Source: Voacanga thouarsii (taxonomy: Eukaryota; Streptophyta; Magnoliopsida; Gentianales; Apocynaceae). From it: 64,000 nt of DNA. Of the stretch, positions 46,267 through 59,594 are shown piece after piece. The notes below the pieces were generated by a model, which made no database searches, was not told the DNA's origin, and was given only the letters and a program-made list of their open reading frames with translations. The stretch covers positions 496,001-560,000 of the forward strand of contig JANUWF010001694.1 in NCBI GenBank assembly GCA_026120185.1, written 5' to 3'. The translations under genes and the position numbers were made by a program. Positions within the stretch are counted from its first letter, which is position 1, and the number at the start of each line of letters is the position of its first letter.

Positions 46267-47142
46267 CTAAATTTCAGCGCTGAGAAGGTCCAATTTCTCA
46301 GTTAAAGAACTAATTGCACCTAGTATGCTTTCAGATATGCTTGTGTCCTGATCTTTTCTTTTGGCAAAAGATCCTGCCTGAAGAACTTCATCAATTTTCC
46401 TCTTTGTTGCTATACTAGGAACAAACTTCCCTTCATCCTTAATCTTCATCAAATTTTCCCATTCTTTTCCTGCAATCTCTCTCAGTAATTTCCATGTATT
46501 ATTTTCCCTTACATAGCCTATCCTTTCAAAGGAATAAAAAATATAAACATTTGTTTTGGATGGATCTTAGGGAGCAAAATTTAAATCAACTTAAAAAAAT
46601 CTAAAAACTTTGGTCAGTAAATTTCCAAATGGCAGAGCTTTACTTGATGTGTTTCTTGTCTACAACATCAATTTTGTTGCCAGAAACCCAAAGTTAATCT
46701 GCCTACATTCTGCTAGAGCTAACATAATCACCATCTGCAGAATAGTATTTGAAGTGTTATGCCCATAGCTAGGTACTATCATGGTTGACACCATATGATG
46801 CAGAATTCTACCAACACCATTATGCCATTTTGAGCTCCTATTTCCAGAATTTCTGAAAATTTTCCCACCAGTGAATAATTTCTCAAAATTTTTTAGATCA
46901 AACATGTCATTTCCCTTAGGAAATTTGTTTAGCTCAAAGTATTGAAATCCAGCATCTCTTACATCACAAATCCTATTAAACAGCCTATGATCAAACTCTA
47001 TGCCTTTACCTTTCACTCTCGACACATACCAGCGAATCATAAAACCACCATCAGTTTCTTCCAATTTTCCTTTCCTTAAGTTAGCATAAAATTCCCAGAC
47101 CAGAGAAGTGCATATTTTCTCATCAACAGACAGTAAACTCAC
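46267..47142 (-). pseudogene. Extra ORF of F, plant-transposon-protein-like domain
   Basis: Two minus-strand open pieces, 47142-46660 (160 residues) and 46452-46267 (61 residues), separated by stops and shifts. The first has the pattern of a domain repeatedly annotated in plant retrotransposon ORFs (SLVWEFYANL near its start, then FDHRLFNRICDV, W-HNGVGRILHHMV, VPSYGHNTS and ECRQINFGFL). The second is acidic/helical (SFAKRKDQDTSISESILGAI). It lies between where pol should end and the PPT, the position of the env-like ORF in SIRE/Maximus elements. The 47142 end has no ATG; the start was lost when the sequence to the right was joined. Function unknown. Confidence 0.6.
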
Positions 47143-47181
47143 CTACCCAATGTGCTATATCATGTCCAAAATATTTGACAG

Positions 47182-48227
47182 ATAGGACATCATTAATGCG
47201 CCAAGACTAGCACGTGTTATACATCTTGATTTGATTAAGTGATGGTTCTCACATCCATGAGTATTGTAATACTCAAAATTAATACTTGGATTCTTTTTAT
47301 TTGAGCAATTATATTCGTTGACCTAACTATGAGATAATCACATGGATAATTATTTAGTGCCATTGATAGAATCTCATTATAGCAAATGTGAAAGTATCCC
47401 TAGGCTTGTGAACTCCAGGGTACTTTATTTACCAAGCGTTGAACTTAGATTCCAATCTTTGGAGTCCTTACAAGACCACTTATGGGATGGGCATTAGGTA
47501 AAATGTGAAGTAAACAAAAGTAATTGAGAGGGTTAATAAATGATTCACCACTCTTGAAAGTAGGAGCGAATATTTCATGGCCACTTGTAGGAATCATTAC
47601 TCAAGAAGTCCAAGGACAAAGTGACTATGTGTTGGAAATAGTTTTAATTGATACATATGTTGAGTAATGGATTTTGGAAACAAGTACTAAAATATTCAGG
47701 CCAAAATTAATTAATATTTGAGGGAGTTGGCACTAATCCCACACTCTAAACCAAATGAGGTATTGTATAGTGAAAGGAGTTTATTGCATGATGTTTTGCT
47801 CTTAAAAGGTTCATGTCAAGCCACTTGACTTTTTGGACTTTTGAGTAGTCATGATCTGTTGCTATATACCGCTTATGATCTGCTGAATATGGATTTATTA
47901 ATTAGAGAATTAATAAATTTAATTCCAATTCAAATTAATAAATTAATTGTAATTATAAAATGGATTATTAATTCCATTATGATACAATTAATTCATATTA
48001 CGTGCCAATTGACTAGAAAAACCTAATGGGTCACACACAATAAAGGTTAAAGTACTTAAGATGTTATTAGATAACATTGCAGGTTTAGTTATGAACAAAA
48101 GAAGTTTTAGTGGTCGAACTATAATTAACTATGATTCATGGGCTATATTGTAATTAGAAGAATTCTAATTCTAATTACAAGATACAAGATTCCAATTCTC
48201 GTAGGATTTGGTTTTGCTATCACAAGC

Positions 48228-48265
<38 letters not shown>

Positions 48266-48700
48266 TGATATATATGTTGCACACGGTTGTGAAGGTAAAT
48301 CGTGAGAACAAAAAATTGTAGAAGAAAAAATTAGTTTTCTTTTGTTCTTCTTCTTTTAACCAATCCAAGCTCCCTTTCAAATGTTGCTGGCATAAAATTT
48401 AATTGTTCTTGAGTGCTCCTTATGTGGGCCAATATTAGAGAAATTCCTGTCCTTGGAATTTGGTGGCTCGATTGGATAGACTTTTGATGGGGATTTGCGT
48501 GGAAATTTTTTTCTCAAAGCTACGTTTTTTAGGTAATTAATTTTTCTTCCCTTCTCTTGAATCATTTAATTACATATGAGTGATCATTTGCGCATATTTC
48601 GTTTTATTTTTTTCACTGCATGTGGACAGATTTGCATGATCAAAATCTAATAGTTTTTAGATAGTGTATTTATTTTTTATCTTCGAGAAAAGAATTAGGT
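47182..48700 (+). repeat. Divergent B-type copia LTR fragment (B2)
   Basis: Begins inside the LTR at AGGACATCATTAATGCG (47186 region), the same core found in B at 6965 and 18733, and runs colinearly through the ACTCCAAACCAAATGA-like block near 47743, the GGTCACACACAATA block near 48028 and the TTATAATTA-type stretch near 48120. It lacks the first 250 bp or so of the LTR. The right end is vague. TA run at 48228-48263. No gene. Confidence 0.7.
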
Positions 48701-48729
48701 AAATTTGGAGCTAACAAATAAGAGTAATT

Positions 48730-49204
48730 AAGTTGGAATAGAGGACAAAAGATATGAGTAGGAGTAGTGGTTAGAGCTTGGAGTTTTGTTGCTTTACGAC
48801 TTGAGTTCAAATCCCAGTTATTACATAATTATTTTGATTTTAATCCTATTTTATCTCCATGGCTGGGTAGAACATTGCAACTACCATTTCATTTTTTTTT
48901 TTTTTTTACTTTCTATGAATTTAAGGAAGATGTTTTGAGAGTCTTGAGGTTAAGTTTCTTACATATCCTCAGAAGATTTAGAGAAATCTTCATTCCTAAA
49001 TATGTGCTTTTGAATTATTTATCAACTTGAATTCTCGTATATTTAAGTTGATTTTCCTCAATTCTTAGCTACCCATGTCACCGGAATTTCAGCCAAGACG
49101 GGTCTACATTAGCCCAAACATAGGAGGGAGTAAAAGGTTAGAGAGATTCTTAGCTTTCAAAATCAAAATACCTATTTTTGTTCCTTAGAAGACTATATGA
49201 TGTT
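48730..49204 (+). repeat. C-type LTR fragment H, forward
   Basis: Carries the tRNA-like module (AGTAGTGGTTAGAGC at 48772-48786 and B-box GAGTTCAAATCCC at 48803-48815), as in the C-family LTRs, then a poly-T tract and diverged LTR sequence. It is cut at 49204 by element G. Its other half, if it exists, should lie beyond the window on the far side of G. No believable gene. Confidence 0.5.
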
Positions 49205-51478
49205 TGTAAAACTCCACTACCTAGGCCTAACAGGGTCGGGGATGTCGCCCCATCCAGACGACAAGGGGTCTTTATAATTAGGTCACACAAACGAGAATAA
49301 AACAAAACTTTAAAATTAAAACTTATTACATTCCAAGAATTCAAGACAAATTCATAAATACATTGATTACTCTCATCTCTCAAAGCAATACATAAAGAAA
49401 ACAGCAATAGGTCTTCTAAGAAAGCAACAAACTATCTACTCATCTCCACAGTAGGACCGACCTGAAAACATGGCAAAAGGGTGATGAGATAAAAATCTCA
49501 GTAAGTCCATGTGTGCTTTGAGTATTCAGGTAAAACAGTTCATGAATGCAGGTTGTAAGACTTCATAAGAGATAATGCTGGCAAGCAATAAAGAAGGTTA
49601 AAATAAAGAGTGGTGTTTTCTTCTTTTCAAACCATACAAGTGCACAATAAACACAACCACTTAAATGGGTGGCCATGGCTAACCACACATTAGGCCCCAT
49701 GTCCATATAACGGTCAGAATGCCACACTTTGTGCAGACTGACAAAAGGTAAGTGTATGGCCTACCGGGTAAGATACTCCTTCTTCTCTACACCCAAACAA
49801 ACTGATTGTCCATTCCGGCGACACACAATCCACATGACTGAATCTTGCTAGCTCAGACCGACATGACCTACTGGACTAACATATTATCTACGAAGGATTT
49901 ACCCCTGAGAGGTGGCCCACCTACCGAGAGACTTACCCTAACCCTTCAAAGGCTAGTCCTAGTAGTCTACCGTGAGAGTACTCAATGTTGATTGTCCAAC
50001 TTGGGAGAAAATTGATAAAACATTAATTTACTTGGAAATAGCAATTAAGGGTTTCTAAAATTCGTGTCAAGTGGGTTTTAGAAAGAGTTTAGTGTTTGAG
50101 CAAAACTGCTTGTTTGATTTTTAGAAGATTTATTTAACTGAACAAGAAAGAAGCAGTGCTTAATTGCCTTTACAAAATGAGTGTCCATACACTTCACGTT
50201 TGGCTTGCCACAGTAACCTTTTGACGTTAAATAAGTTTATGTAGGAGCTTACCTGATCCTTGCTTGACCTAAATCAAAGATTTTCCAAAGCTGGCCTAAC
50301 CCTACCTGGGGTAAACACAAGCCATAATTAAACTCAAGCCATATTTGCATCCATAAATAATCCTAACTCAACTTAATACAATCATAACCCTAATGTCCTA
50401 TGTTTTCAAGCTAGATGATATATGTTTTATAAATAGATCTAGCTTGATAACAAGATAACTAAGGACTACAAAATAATTACTAATAAGTGATAGGTTTAAA
50501 ATATAAACCATTGATATTAATAAATAAAGTAGAGTTTATTTGATGAAGGATCCTATGTCCTAGATGCTATTAATAAAAATCATAACTTATTACTATTCTC
50601 TTAATTAATAATAATTAATAGTTAGCAAATAATTAATAAAATACTAAGTAATTATATATTTTGATTAAAAGATAATAAACAATTTTTAATAGTATTTATG
50701 AATATAAGCCTTATAAGATTAATAATTTACCTATTATGATTATTGATATAAAATGCTTTATTTAATATTATTATTATATATATAATGTTTATATATATTT
50801 TATTTTTAATAAAGATATCATTTATTTGGCTAAAATTTCACTAATTCATATAACAATCCAATTCCAAATCTCCTTAGGGTTTTCGAAATCATTAGGAGGA
50901 AATATAGTGCTAGTAATAACATTTGGTTAATCAAAATTGCTTAGGATCAACAAGGTCGTGATCACAATTCTCCTATTGCCAACAATAATCAAGAACATAA
51001 ATTCTAACACTAACCATTCAATTCATGAATAAAGGCTTAAATCCATAGCTACCATCACATGATCTAAAGTTCACTAAGCATAATCATAATCATGGCTTCA
51101 ACAAGAATACAAGAATATAAAACCCTATTCACCAATGGTGACATAATATCTAGCATGCTTAACCATCCAACTCACTCAAGATAAGAAAAACATGCATTGA
51201 TCCACAAGAAATACTATAACACTTAATCTTGGAAAAATATCCTCATACTCCAATCTCAACTCCTTCATTCACAAGCATATACTCAACCCCCAAACATATT
51301 CCATCATTTTCCAACAACAACTAAGAGACATGGATCTCGAATTTAAAGAGAAGGTTGAAGGGGCATACTTGAATGATGACTACCTTGAAGCAGTCTCAGG
51401 AGAATCCTCGTGCTTGGAAGGCTTGATACGTCCATGGAAGAAGAAGAAAAATGGCCATGGTTGGAAAAACCATTTCGG

Positions 51479-51509
<31 letters not shown>

Positions 51510-53395
51510 CATTAGTACTTTATTTTAAAGATTGAAAAGGAATGGAAGATGAACATAATCATTCATGGTTATCTTGAGAGAGTTCTTGAATTCCCAAGAA
51601 AAATTTTGGTTTTGATCCAATAAAAGAATTTTTTTTTTAGTGTTTGATGTTCTAAAATACAACAATAGACTCTAGAGGGTTAGTTGACATGATCTGGAGT
51701 TTTTGGGAGAGATTGGGGGTGTTTTGGGTGGTCTTCGGCTTGAAGAGTGGTGGTGGGTGTTCTTGGTGTTCTTGGTGAAATGGAGAAAATAGAGAGAAAG
51801 CTGGATGAATTTTGCTGAAGGGGTTTCCCGAATGGTTAGGAGAAGAGGGAAAGCTGGTTGTTTGAAATTCAAAAGAAGTAATTTAGGGAGTGAATTAAGG
51901 TAAAAGATATAGTAAGAATGGCTTGGTTGATGGAGGTCTTTGGGAGCTTCAATGGCCGATTGGTTTGGCTGGGATTTTGCTGAGATGAATGATGTTTGAA
52001 TGGGTTATAGGATGGCTAAAATGTAGAGTGTAATGGTGGTGTATTTTCTTGTTGTTTGAAGCTTAATCCAAGAAGTTTTCATGGAGTAAATTGCAGGAAT
52101 TTTGAATTTTAATTGGAGGCTTGATTGTAGTGATTGTTGGAGTGATTTAAGGAGTAACCATGGAGCTTTATTCATGCAGATCAATGGAGGGGATGAAGGA
52201 GTTCAGATCATTGCTGACTTATGTTAGTTTCATAGAAAGTTGGAGTGGTTTTTGGGACAAGGTTGGAGAAGGAACAAGGCTAGAATTTCTGGTTGTCCAT
52301 TCGAATGGTTTGCTGGAATTTTTGTGCAGATTTTTCTCCAATGTTCCAGTTGACTTGCAGAAGGTTTGAGGGGTATTGGAGGGTCCATTAATGCTGGTTT
52401 CCAACCTTCTTTATGGAGGAAAGACAGTGATGAATTACTGGTATGAATGCTAGATGAAACAACTTGGTTTTTGTACTGCTATGTTTCGAATTCTGCCCAG
52501 AATTTTTTTTTTTTTTTTTTTTTTTTGCATAGCCTTGTGCAGTTTGCATTTTGGCCAAAGTTTTCAGTCTTCAAGTTGAGCAGATTGGCTTTTTTTTTTT
52601 TTTTTTTGCAGAATTTGAGTGAGAAATGTGGCTGAAGATTTTGAAAGTTAGACTAGCAAAGAAGTTGAAAATTTTTCTAGATTACTACGTGAAGAAGATG
52701 AATACTTATAGGGTGGAGTTTGAAGGTTCAACCATAGAGATTAATTCTCTTGGGAACCTTCCTTAACTCTTTACCTATTTTCAGCCCAAACTCCATCCTC
52801 TAAGAATTATTTTCGAGATTCGAAGGTTAATAAATCTTGCTGAAATTTCTGGAAATAAAAATGGCCTTGGGATGAATTGAACAACTTAATTGATAAAGAA
52901 TTAAGGTAGGCTAGGAAGTTGAAGGACATGAATCCTTTAAGAATTCTTGTAGGGCTTAAGAATAGGATTAGGACACTCATTTCATACCTCTTCTAGGACA
53001 ACACTCTTACTTCTATTAATGGAGCATAAGACCGAGAATCCCAATCCTCAAGCAAAAATAAAATTAATCATTCTAAAACTTAAATGATGGAATTTGAACT
53101 CAAGACCTCAAGGATTAATTCCAAAGTTCTAACCACTACACCACAATAACTCTTGTTTTTATTTTCTCTCCTAGATATTCTTCCTATTTACTCCTCAAGC
53201 TATTTCTCTATTTTCACTTCAAGCAAAATTACCATTTTGCCTTTTCTACTCAATTAGCACAATTAAGCCTTCTAGACTACAAATCACAATTCCAAAGCAC
53301 ATAAAATCATTCAAAAATATATTTATGCATGCAAGTAAGTATGATATGCATCTCAACCCCCTTACTCTAGGGTTGGTTTTAGTTGGGGTTTCACA
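49205..53395 (-). repeat. G 3' LTR (4191 bp)
   Basis: Plus strand starts TGTAAAACTCC and ends GTTTCACA. It has the same block order as C2. GA run 51481-51509, poly-T runs 52503-52527 and 52589-52609. ORFs such as 51330-51515, 52160-52369 and 52447-52635 are not supported. Confidence 0.93.
53088..53144 (-). repeat. tRNA-like module in G 3' LTR
   Basis: Minus strand A-box-like TGGTGTAGTGG (53143-53133) and B-box-like GAGTTCAAATTCC (53101-53089), 252 bp inside the LTR start. Confidence 0.7.
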
Positions 53396-53408
53396 TCCTC
53401 CCCTCCTT
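53396..53408 (-). promoter_or_regulatory. Polypurine tract of G
   Basis: On the minus strand AAGGAGGGGAGGA precedes TGTGAAAC. The pol reading frame passes through it. Confidence 0.9.
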
Positions 53409-53643
53409 AGAAGAATTTCGTCCTGAAATTTAGGCATAGCTCTACTCAGTTCGGGATACTTCCACTTTATCCACTCTTCTAATTCCCATGTGGCATCTCG
53501 CGTGCCATGATACTCCCATTGAACATTTACCATCGGTATCTTCTTGTTCTGGAGTGTCTTGATACTACAGTCCATTATTCACACGGGTTTCTCCGCATAG
53601 ATCAGATCGGGTTGCAACACCAACGGCTCATTATTCAAAACAT

Positions 53644-55335
53644 TATTAGTGTTGTGCCCTAGAGGCAATCACTTGTACATGTATATTGCATATTAAATTA
53701 ATAAGAGGTATTCTTTATCTTTCAGTTTGATTGTTATATCTAACTATGTGTACAAACCATTAGATAAAGTCCCTAGTACAACACAGTGTTAAGGAAATCG
53801 TGATACAGATCATGATGTGGGATTCCTACTACATTATGCAGTGTTTGTACTTTAATAATCCCCAGTCATAGTATTAATAAGATGGGACATTATTAATACG
53901 CCAAGACTGGCACATGTTATATCTCTTGATTGGATCAAGCGGTGGTTCTCATATCCGTGGGTATTGAGATACTCAGGATTAACGTGTGGATGCTTGTTTT
54001 GAAACAAGTTCATTGGATGACCTAGCTACGAGATAATCACTTGGATAACTATTTAGTGCCAGTGATAGAATCTCATTATAGCAAGTGTGCAAGTATCCTT
54101 AGACTTGAGATCTCCAAGGTACTTTGTTTATCAAGCGGTGTACTTTGATTCTAACCTTTGGAGTCTTATCTAAGACCGCCTATGGGATGGATATTGGGTA
54201 CAACGTAAAGTAAACGAAAGAAGTTGAGAGGGTCAATAAAGGATTCACTACTCCTAATAGTAGGAGAGTATATCTCAAGGCCACTTGTAGAAATCATTAC
54301 TCATGAAGTCCTTGGCCAAGGCGACTATGTGATGGAAATGGTTCCAATCGATACACATATCGAGTAATGGATTTCTTGAACAAGTACTAAAATATTTGGG
54401 CCAGAATTAATAATATTCTGGAGGGAGTTGGCACTAATTCCATGCTCTAGACCAAATGAGATATTGTATGTTGAAAGGAGTTTATTGCACTGATAATTTG
54501 CTATTGAAAGGTTCATGTCAAGCCACTTGACTTTCTGGACTTTTGGGTGGTCAAGGGTCATTGCTAGATGTCGCTCTTGATATGATAAATATGAATTTAT
54601 TAATTAGAGAATTAATAAATTTAATCCTTTATTTTATTAAGGATTATTAATTCTAATATTGTTAAAATTAATTCATATTATACTACCAATAAGACCAGGA
54701 AACCTAAGGGGTCACACAAAATAAAGGTTTGAATGCTCAAATATATTATTTGATAATATTGTGGGGTTAATTAAGAGAAGGGAATATATTTATAGGTGAA
54801 TTATAAGTTTGTTATAATTCATGGGACCTAATTGTAATTAAGTAAACTTCAAGGACCAATTTGTTGACAATTGGACGTTGAATGACTAAGTTGCAATTTA
54901 TGGTAATTATAAATCTATAAATATAAGGAAACGGTTTCCTTAGGGTTTGAGATAGACTATTCACACAATAACAGAGAAATCGTTTCTCTGCCTCTCTCTT
55001 GATCAAACCCTAGCCGTCTCTCTCTTCTTGATCAAAACCCTAGCCTCCCGAATTCTACTAGCATAGAATTGAGAGATTGTGAGTATTCAACCTTGTGTGG
55101 ATTATCATTAGAGGGAGTTCTTTCTTGGACTTCAGTGGAGCTGCAGTGAACGGTTTTGGATAATCTGGATCGCACATGTGTTCTTGTTTCTGAAATTTTT
55201 GAATTCCGGCTTCACGAGGTAATAAACGCAATCTTCTCCTTTTCCCGTTTCTATTGAAAACCCGTGATCCATGGCTTGGATTTCTTGTTGTTTTCCGCTG
55301 CGCTTAATCTGATTATGCATGATAGAAATCCTACA
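53644..55335 (+). mobile_element. Solo LTR B3 (1692 bp), B-type copia, forward
   Basis: Starts TATTAGTGTTGTGCCCTAGA (one change from TGTTAGTG) and ends AATCCTACA. It shares most of its U3 with copia B LTRs, including the AAGGAAATCGTGAT block where solo LTR I sits in B, but the last few hundred bases are different, so it belongs to a related family. TATA box at 54915-54923 (CTATAAATA). No internal genes. Confidence 0.9.
54915..54923 (+). promoter_or_regulatory. TATA box of solo LTR B3
   Basis: CTATAAATA followed by TAAGGAAACGG and a CT-rich leader with CTCTTGATCAAACCCTAGCC, matching the U3/R position of the copia B LTR. Confidence 0.6.
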
Positions 55336-56599
55336 AACATGACTAAGATCGGCATTGTACTTCTTCAGCTGTGACACATGAAACACGTCATGAATTCCCA
55401 TCGATCCATCTGGCAAATCTAATCGATATGCTACCGACCCAATCCGCTCCTTTATCGGGAATGGTCCCAAATACCTCGGATTCATCTTTTCACCTTTCGA
55501 ATGATTCAAGATTCCTCTATTTGGTGTCAATCTTAGGAATACACTGTCTTCTACTTGAAATTCCAACTCTCTCCGCCTATTGTCTGCATAGCTCTTTTGT
55601 AGGCTCTGAGCTGCCTTCAACCTTTCCCTGATTAACTTAACTTTCTCCAACATTTCCTGAACATAGACTTCTCCGGTTTTGCTTATATGTCCATCTTCTG
55701 ACCAACTCCAGTACAGTGGTACCTGACACTTATGTCCATACAGGGCCTCATACGGAGCCATCCCAATTCAAGCTTGATAACTATTATTATACGACAACTC
55801 CGCATACAACACACATTCGATCCAATTATCCCCGAAATCCAACACACAAGCTCTCAGCATATCCTCTAATATTTGTATAACCCTTTCTGACTACCCATCG
55901 ATTTGCAGATGTGCCGTCGTACTGAACTTCAGACTCGTCCCCATTAATTCTTGAAACGTACCCCAAAATCGAGACGTAAACCTCGGGTGTTGGTCAGACA
56001 CAATGCTTGAAGACACTCCATGTAGATGGAGTATTTCTCGCACATAGGTTTGAGCCAACTTCTCCATGAAATCTTTTACATTCACTGGTATGAAATGTGC
56101 TAATTTGGTTAGTCGATCCACTACCACACATATGGCGTCTCTCTGGGTCCCTACCATATGAAGTCTGGTGATAAAATTCGTGGTCACTTCCATTCAGGTA
56201 CTGGCAACGGTTGTAATAGTCCTGCTAACTTTTTGTACTCTACTTTGACCTTCTGATAGGTGAGATATGTCGAGACATATTTAACCACATACCGCTTCAT
56301 TCAGGGCCACCAATAGGCCCTTTTCAGATCCTGGGACATTTTGACTTCCCCCGGATGAATGGCGTACTTGCTCTTATGCGCTTATTCAACTAATGCTCCT
56401 ATCTGAAATGCAAAATTCCCATTGCATCTTGCCAGAATTCATTGCCTTGCCGTCTAAGCTCCTCATATTTGAAAAGCTGAAATTCTACATTACTTTGCTG
56501 AGCTTTCACAATTTCCTACCTTAGATCTGGTGTCAACTTCAGGTTGCTAACAATAATTTTCTTCTCTTGCACTTCCACTCTTCTATCCAACACATCCTA

Positions 56600-58000
56600 A
56601 ACCACTTGAATCTCCTACACTCTTAATCTAGCTATACTAACTTTTCTACTCAGGGCATCAGCAATAATGTTGGCCTTCTCGGGATGATAGTTGATTGGAC
56701 AATGGTACTCTTCCAAAAATTCCATCCATCTTCGCTGTCTCAAAATTCAAATCCTTCTGGGTGAAGATGTACTTCAGGCTCTTATGGTCAGTGAACACTT
56801 CATATTTCGCTCCCTACAGATAGTGTCCCCATTTCTTTAGAGCGAACACAATGGTTGCTAGTTCTAGATCATGTGTAGGATAATTGACTTCACGAGGTCT
56901 CAACATTCGAAAAGCATAAGCGATCACTTTCCGGTCTTGCATCAATACTATCCCCAAACCTTCTTTTGAGGCATCGGTATATAGTACGTATGGCTTATCC
57001 CCCTCTGGCAGACTCAACACTGGTGCTGTCATCAATCTTCGCTTCAGCTCTTAGAAACTCTTCTCATATTTTTCACTCCAAACAAATGGAACATCTTTCC
57101 TGAGCAGTTGAGTCATAGGAGATGCGAGTGTTGAAAACCCTTTGATGAACCTCCTATAGTAACTAGCCAATCCTAAGAAGCTTCGAATCTCAGCGATGTT
57201 TTCTAGCTACTTCCAATTCGCAACTGCTTCAACCTTTGCTGGGTCTACCTTAATTCCATCCTTGGTAACCACGTGGCTAAGAAATGCCACACTATCCAGC
57301 CAAAATTCACACTTGCTAAACTTGGCGAAAAGCTTGTGCTCACGTAGCTTCTCCAATACCAACTTTAGATGTTCTACATGCTCCTCTAGACTGTTGGAAT
57401 AAATTAGGATGTCGTCAATAAAGACCACTACGAACTTGTCCAAATAAGGTCGGAATACTCGATGCATCAAATCCATAAATACTGCTGGTGTATTGGTCAT
57501 CTCGAACAGCATTACTATGAACTCATAATGACCATATCTTATGTTGAAAGCCACCTTGGGAATATCCTCCTATTTTATCCTCACTTGATAGTACCCTTAC
57601 CTCAGGTCCAGTTTGGAGTAACAGCTGGATCCTTGCAATTGGTCGAACAGCTCATCAATCAATGGTAGGGGATACTTATTCATGATCGTCAGATTGTTTA
57701 AGCCCCAATAGTCGATACACAGCCTCAGAGTCCTATCCTTTTTCTGCACAGACAACGTAGGTGCTCCCCAGGGCGACGTGCTAGGTCTGATGTAACCGTA
57801 CTTCACTAACTCTTCTAGCTGCTCCTTCAGTTCCTTCAGCTCTGCTGGTGCTATCCGATATGGGGTCCGAGATACTAGTTCCGCTCCCAGAACTAGATCA
57901 ATGGTGAATTCAACTTCTAGGCTGGGAGGTAGAGAAGTAAGTTCCGCTGGGAACATATCAGAAAAGTCCTTCACTACCTCAGTGTCCTTTAGAGTGCACT
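56600..58000 (-). pseudogene. pol: G reverse transcriptase and RNase H
   Basis: Minus strand: RT start ([32 protein letters not shown] near 57715), palm FIDDILIYS (D-D codons at 57416-57411), the sequence through [21 protein letters not shown] (57554-57207), a short gap with stops, then RNase [24 protein letters not shown] (57035-56814 region). Breaks lie near 57600, 57205, 57050 and 56813. The layout matches C1. Confidence 0.9.
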
Positions 58001-59594
58001 GGTCCTTCGGCTTGTTTATCATATAAGCCAAATACCCTTGACATCCTTGCTTCAACAACTTCCGGGCCTTAGCCCCAGCTATCAAATACGTTAATTCCTT
58101 TACTCTCTTGCCATTGAATTCAAACATATCACACCCTAGCCTAATGAACTGAACCGATTTATTCTTACAGTCTACCCTAGCCCCATGCTTCGCTAGCCAA
58201 TCCATTCCTAATATCAAATCATAATCATCAATATCTTGCACTATCGAATCCCCCTCTAAGCTTTCTCTCTCCACTTCAATTTTGCAATTTCGCACATACC
58301 GATCCGCCTGCACTATCTTCCCTAAAGGTGTACTCACAAATAAAGAAAAAAGTAGTTCTATTCTATCCCAACCAAAATGACATGCACAATTCTTGTTTAA
58401 ATAGGAATGGGTAGATCCAAGGTCTATCAATGCATTAACGGAACATCCTTGGATAGTAAACGTACCTTCCACTACTGCCGCATCAATTCCAACCTCCTCT
58501 TGGTTAAGGGCGAATACATTTGCTTTCACTTGAGGCTTCGGTGCTCCACTCCCGGATGCTCCCGTGGCATTGGTTTGATTGGCCCCTAGATTTTGGGCTG
58601 GATTTCCTTGCCCGACTCGGTGCAGTTTAAGGCAAGCGTTCCACAAGTGGTTCAGGTCCCCACAGTGGTAGCATTTCCACTCACCTCCCTTGGACCAATA
58701 GTTGTTCTCTGTCTGGCCTCTTTTTCCACAATGCTGGCATGATGGAAGGTTCTGTGTAGGACCAGCCGATGCAATCCGAGCTTGCTTTCCCCGATTATGC
58801 CACTGTTGGTTGGCGGGATGCTTGTTGGGTTGCAGTCTCTGAAAGTGTCCTTGCGGTTGTCTTGGAGGCTGAAAAAGGTCTCGACGCCATTCTACTGCGA
58901 TCCACATTTTTTGTCCTGGTAGCTGCCAACGCCCTCCTTAATTCCTGCCTCAGTCCATTGACAAACTGCCTCATTCTATTCTGTTCAGTGTCTACTAGCC
59001 TCTTAAAGTACTTTGATAATTGGGTGAACCATGCTGCGTATTGAGCTACTGTTATACTTCCCTGCTTGAGGTTCTGGAACTCGTCTTCCTGCTTCTCCAC
59101 TATCCACTGAGGGATATACTCAGCTCTGAACGCTTCGACAAAATTGGCCCACGTCCATTCTTGATCAATCATCTCCCAGTCGTCTTGGACCCACTGCCAC
59201 CATGCCCGAGCCGGGCCCCTCAAACGGAAAGCAACAAACTTCACCATTCGCTCCTCAGTATATTGGAGCATAGAAAATATGTCTTCCATCTGCTTTATCC
59301 ATTATTTAGCTTCGCCCAAGAGGACGGGCGGTTGAAATTTCAAAAAGCGCTCCAATGCTTCGTCCTCTCCCTTGGGATTCTTTTGCTCAGTCAGAGTCTG
59401 CAGAATCTCTGCCATCTTGCTGAATGCTTGCCCCATCATCACCTCAACAGGTGTTTAAGACCCCATTCCCAAATCTGGTTCACTTTCGATTCCCCGGTTG
59501 AGTGATGGTATTTAGGTCGCTTCAACCTCTAGTACCACAGGTTCTACCTCCGGAACTCTCCTGCCTGATGTAGCTACACAGCGCTTGGGTGCCA
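57597..59594 (-). pseudogene. gag: G Gag and protease
   Basis: Begins with MAPKR at 59594. Early stops lie near 59511 and 59455 and near 59300, then the Gag core is readable from 59289 ([42 protein letters not shown]). A frame change near 58870 leads into the nucleocapsid with [15 protein letters not shown] (the first knuckle has lost its His and last Cys) and an intact [14 protein letters not shown]. Protease shows IDLGSTHSY (the usual D-T/S-G is DLG) and the [12 protein letters not shown] block, after which RT begins. Gag and pol share one frame, as in C1. Confidence 0.9.

Larger units (their letters stand above)
53639..55340. repeat. Target site duplication AACAT of solo LTR B3
   Basis: AACAT at 53639-53643 and 55336-55340. 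Excising the insert restores colinearity with C1 pol near 31920-31935. Confidence 0.9.
53399..56200 (-). pseudogene. pol: G integrase and chromodomain, split by LTR B3
   Basis: Minus-strand order: integrase core (FITRLH, CVVVDRLTKLAHFIPV in 56193-55891, VSDQHPRF near 56010-55987), the C-terminal domain with MAPYEALYGHKC (55761) and GPF module LGPFPIKERIGSVAYRLDLP, then insertion B3, then the chromodomain (IPMVNVQWEYHGTRDATWEL in 53575-53246). The frame continues through PPT and into the 3' LTR without a stop until about 53246. Stops in the zinc-binding part (near 56230-56400) disable it. Confidence 0.9.
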
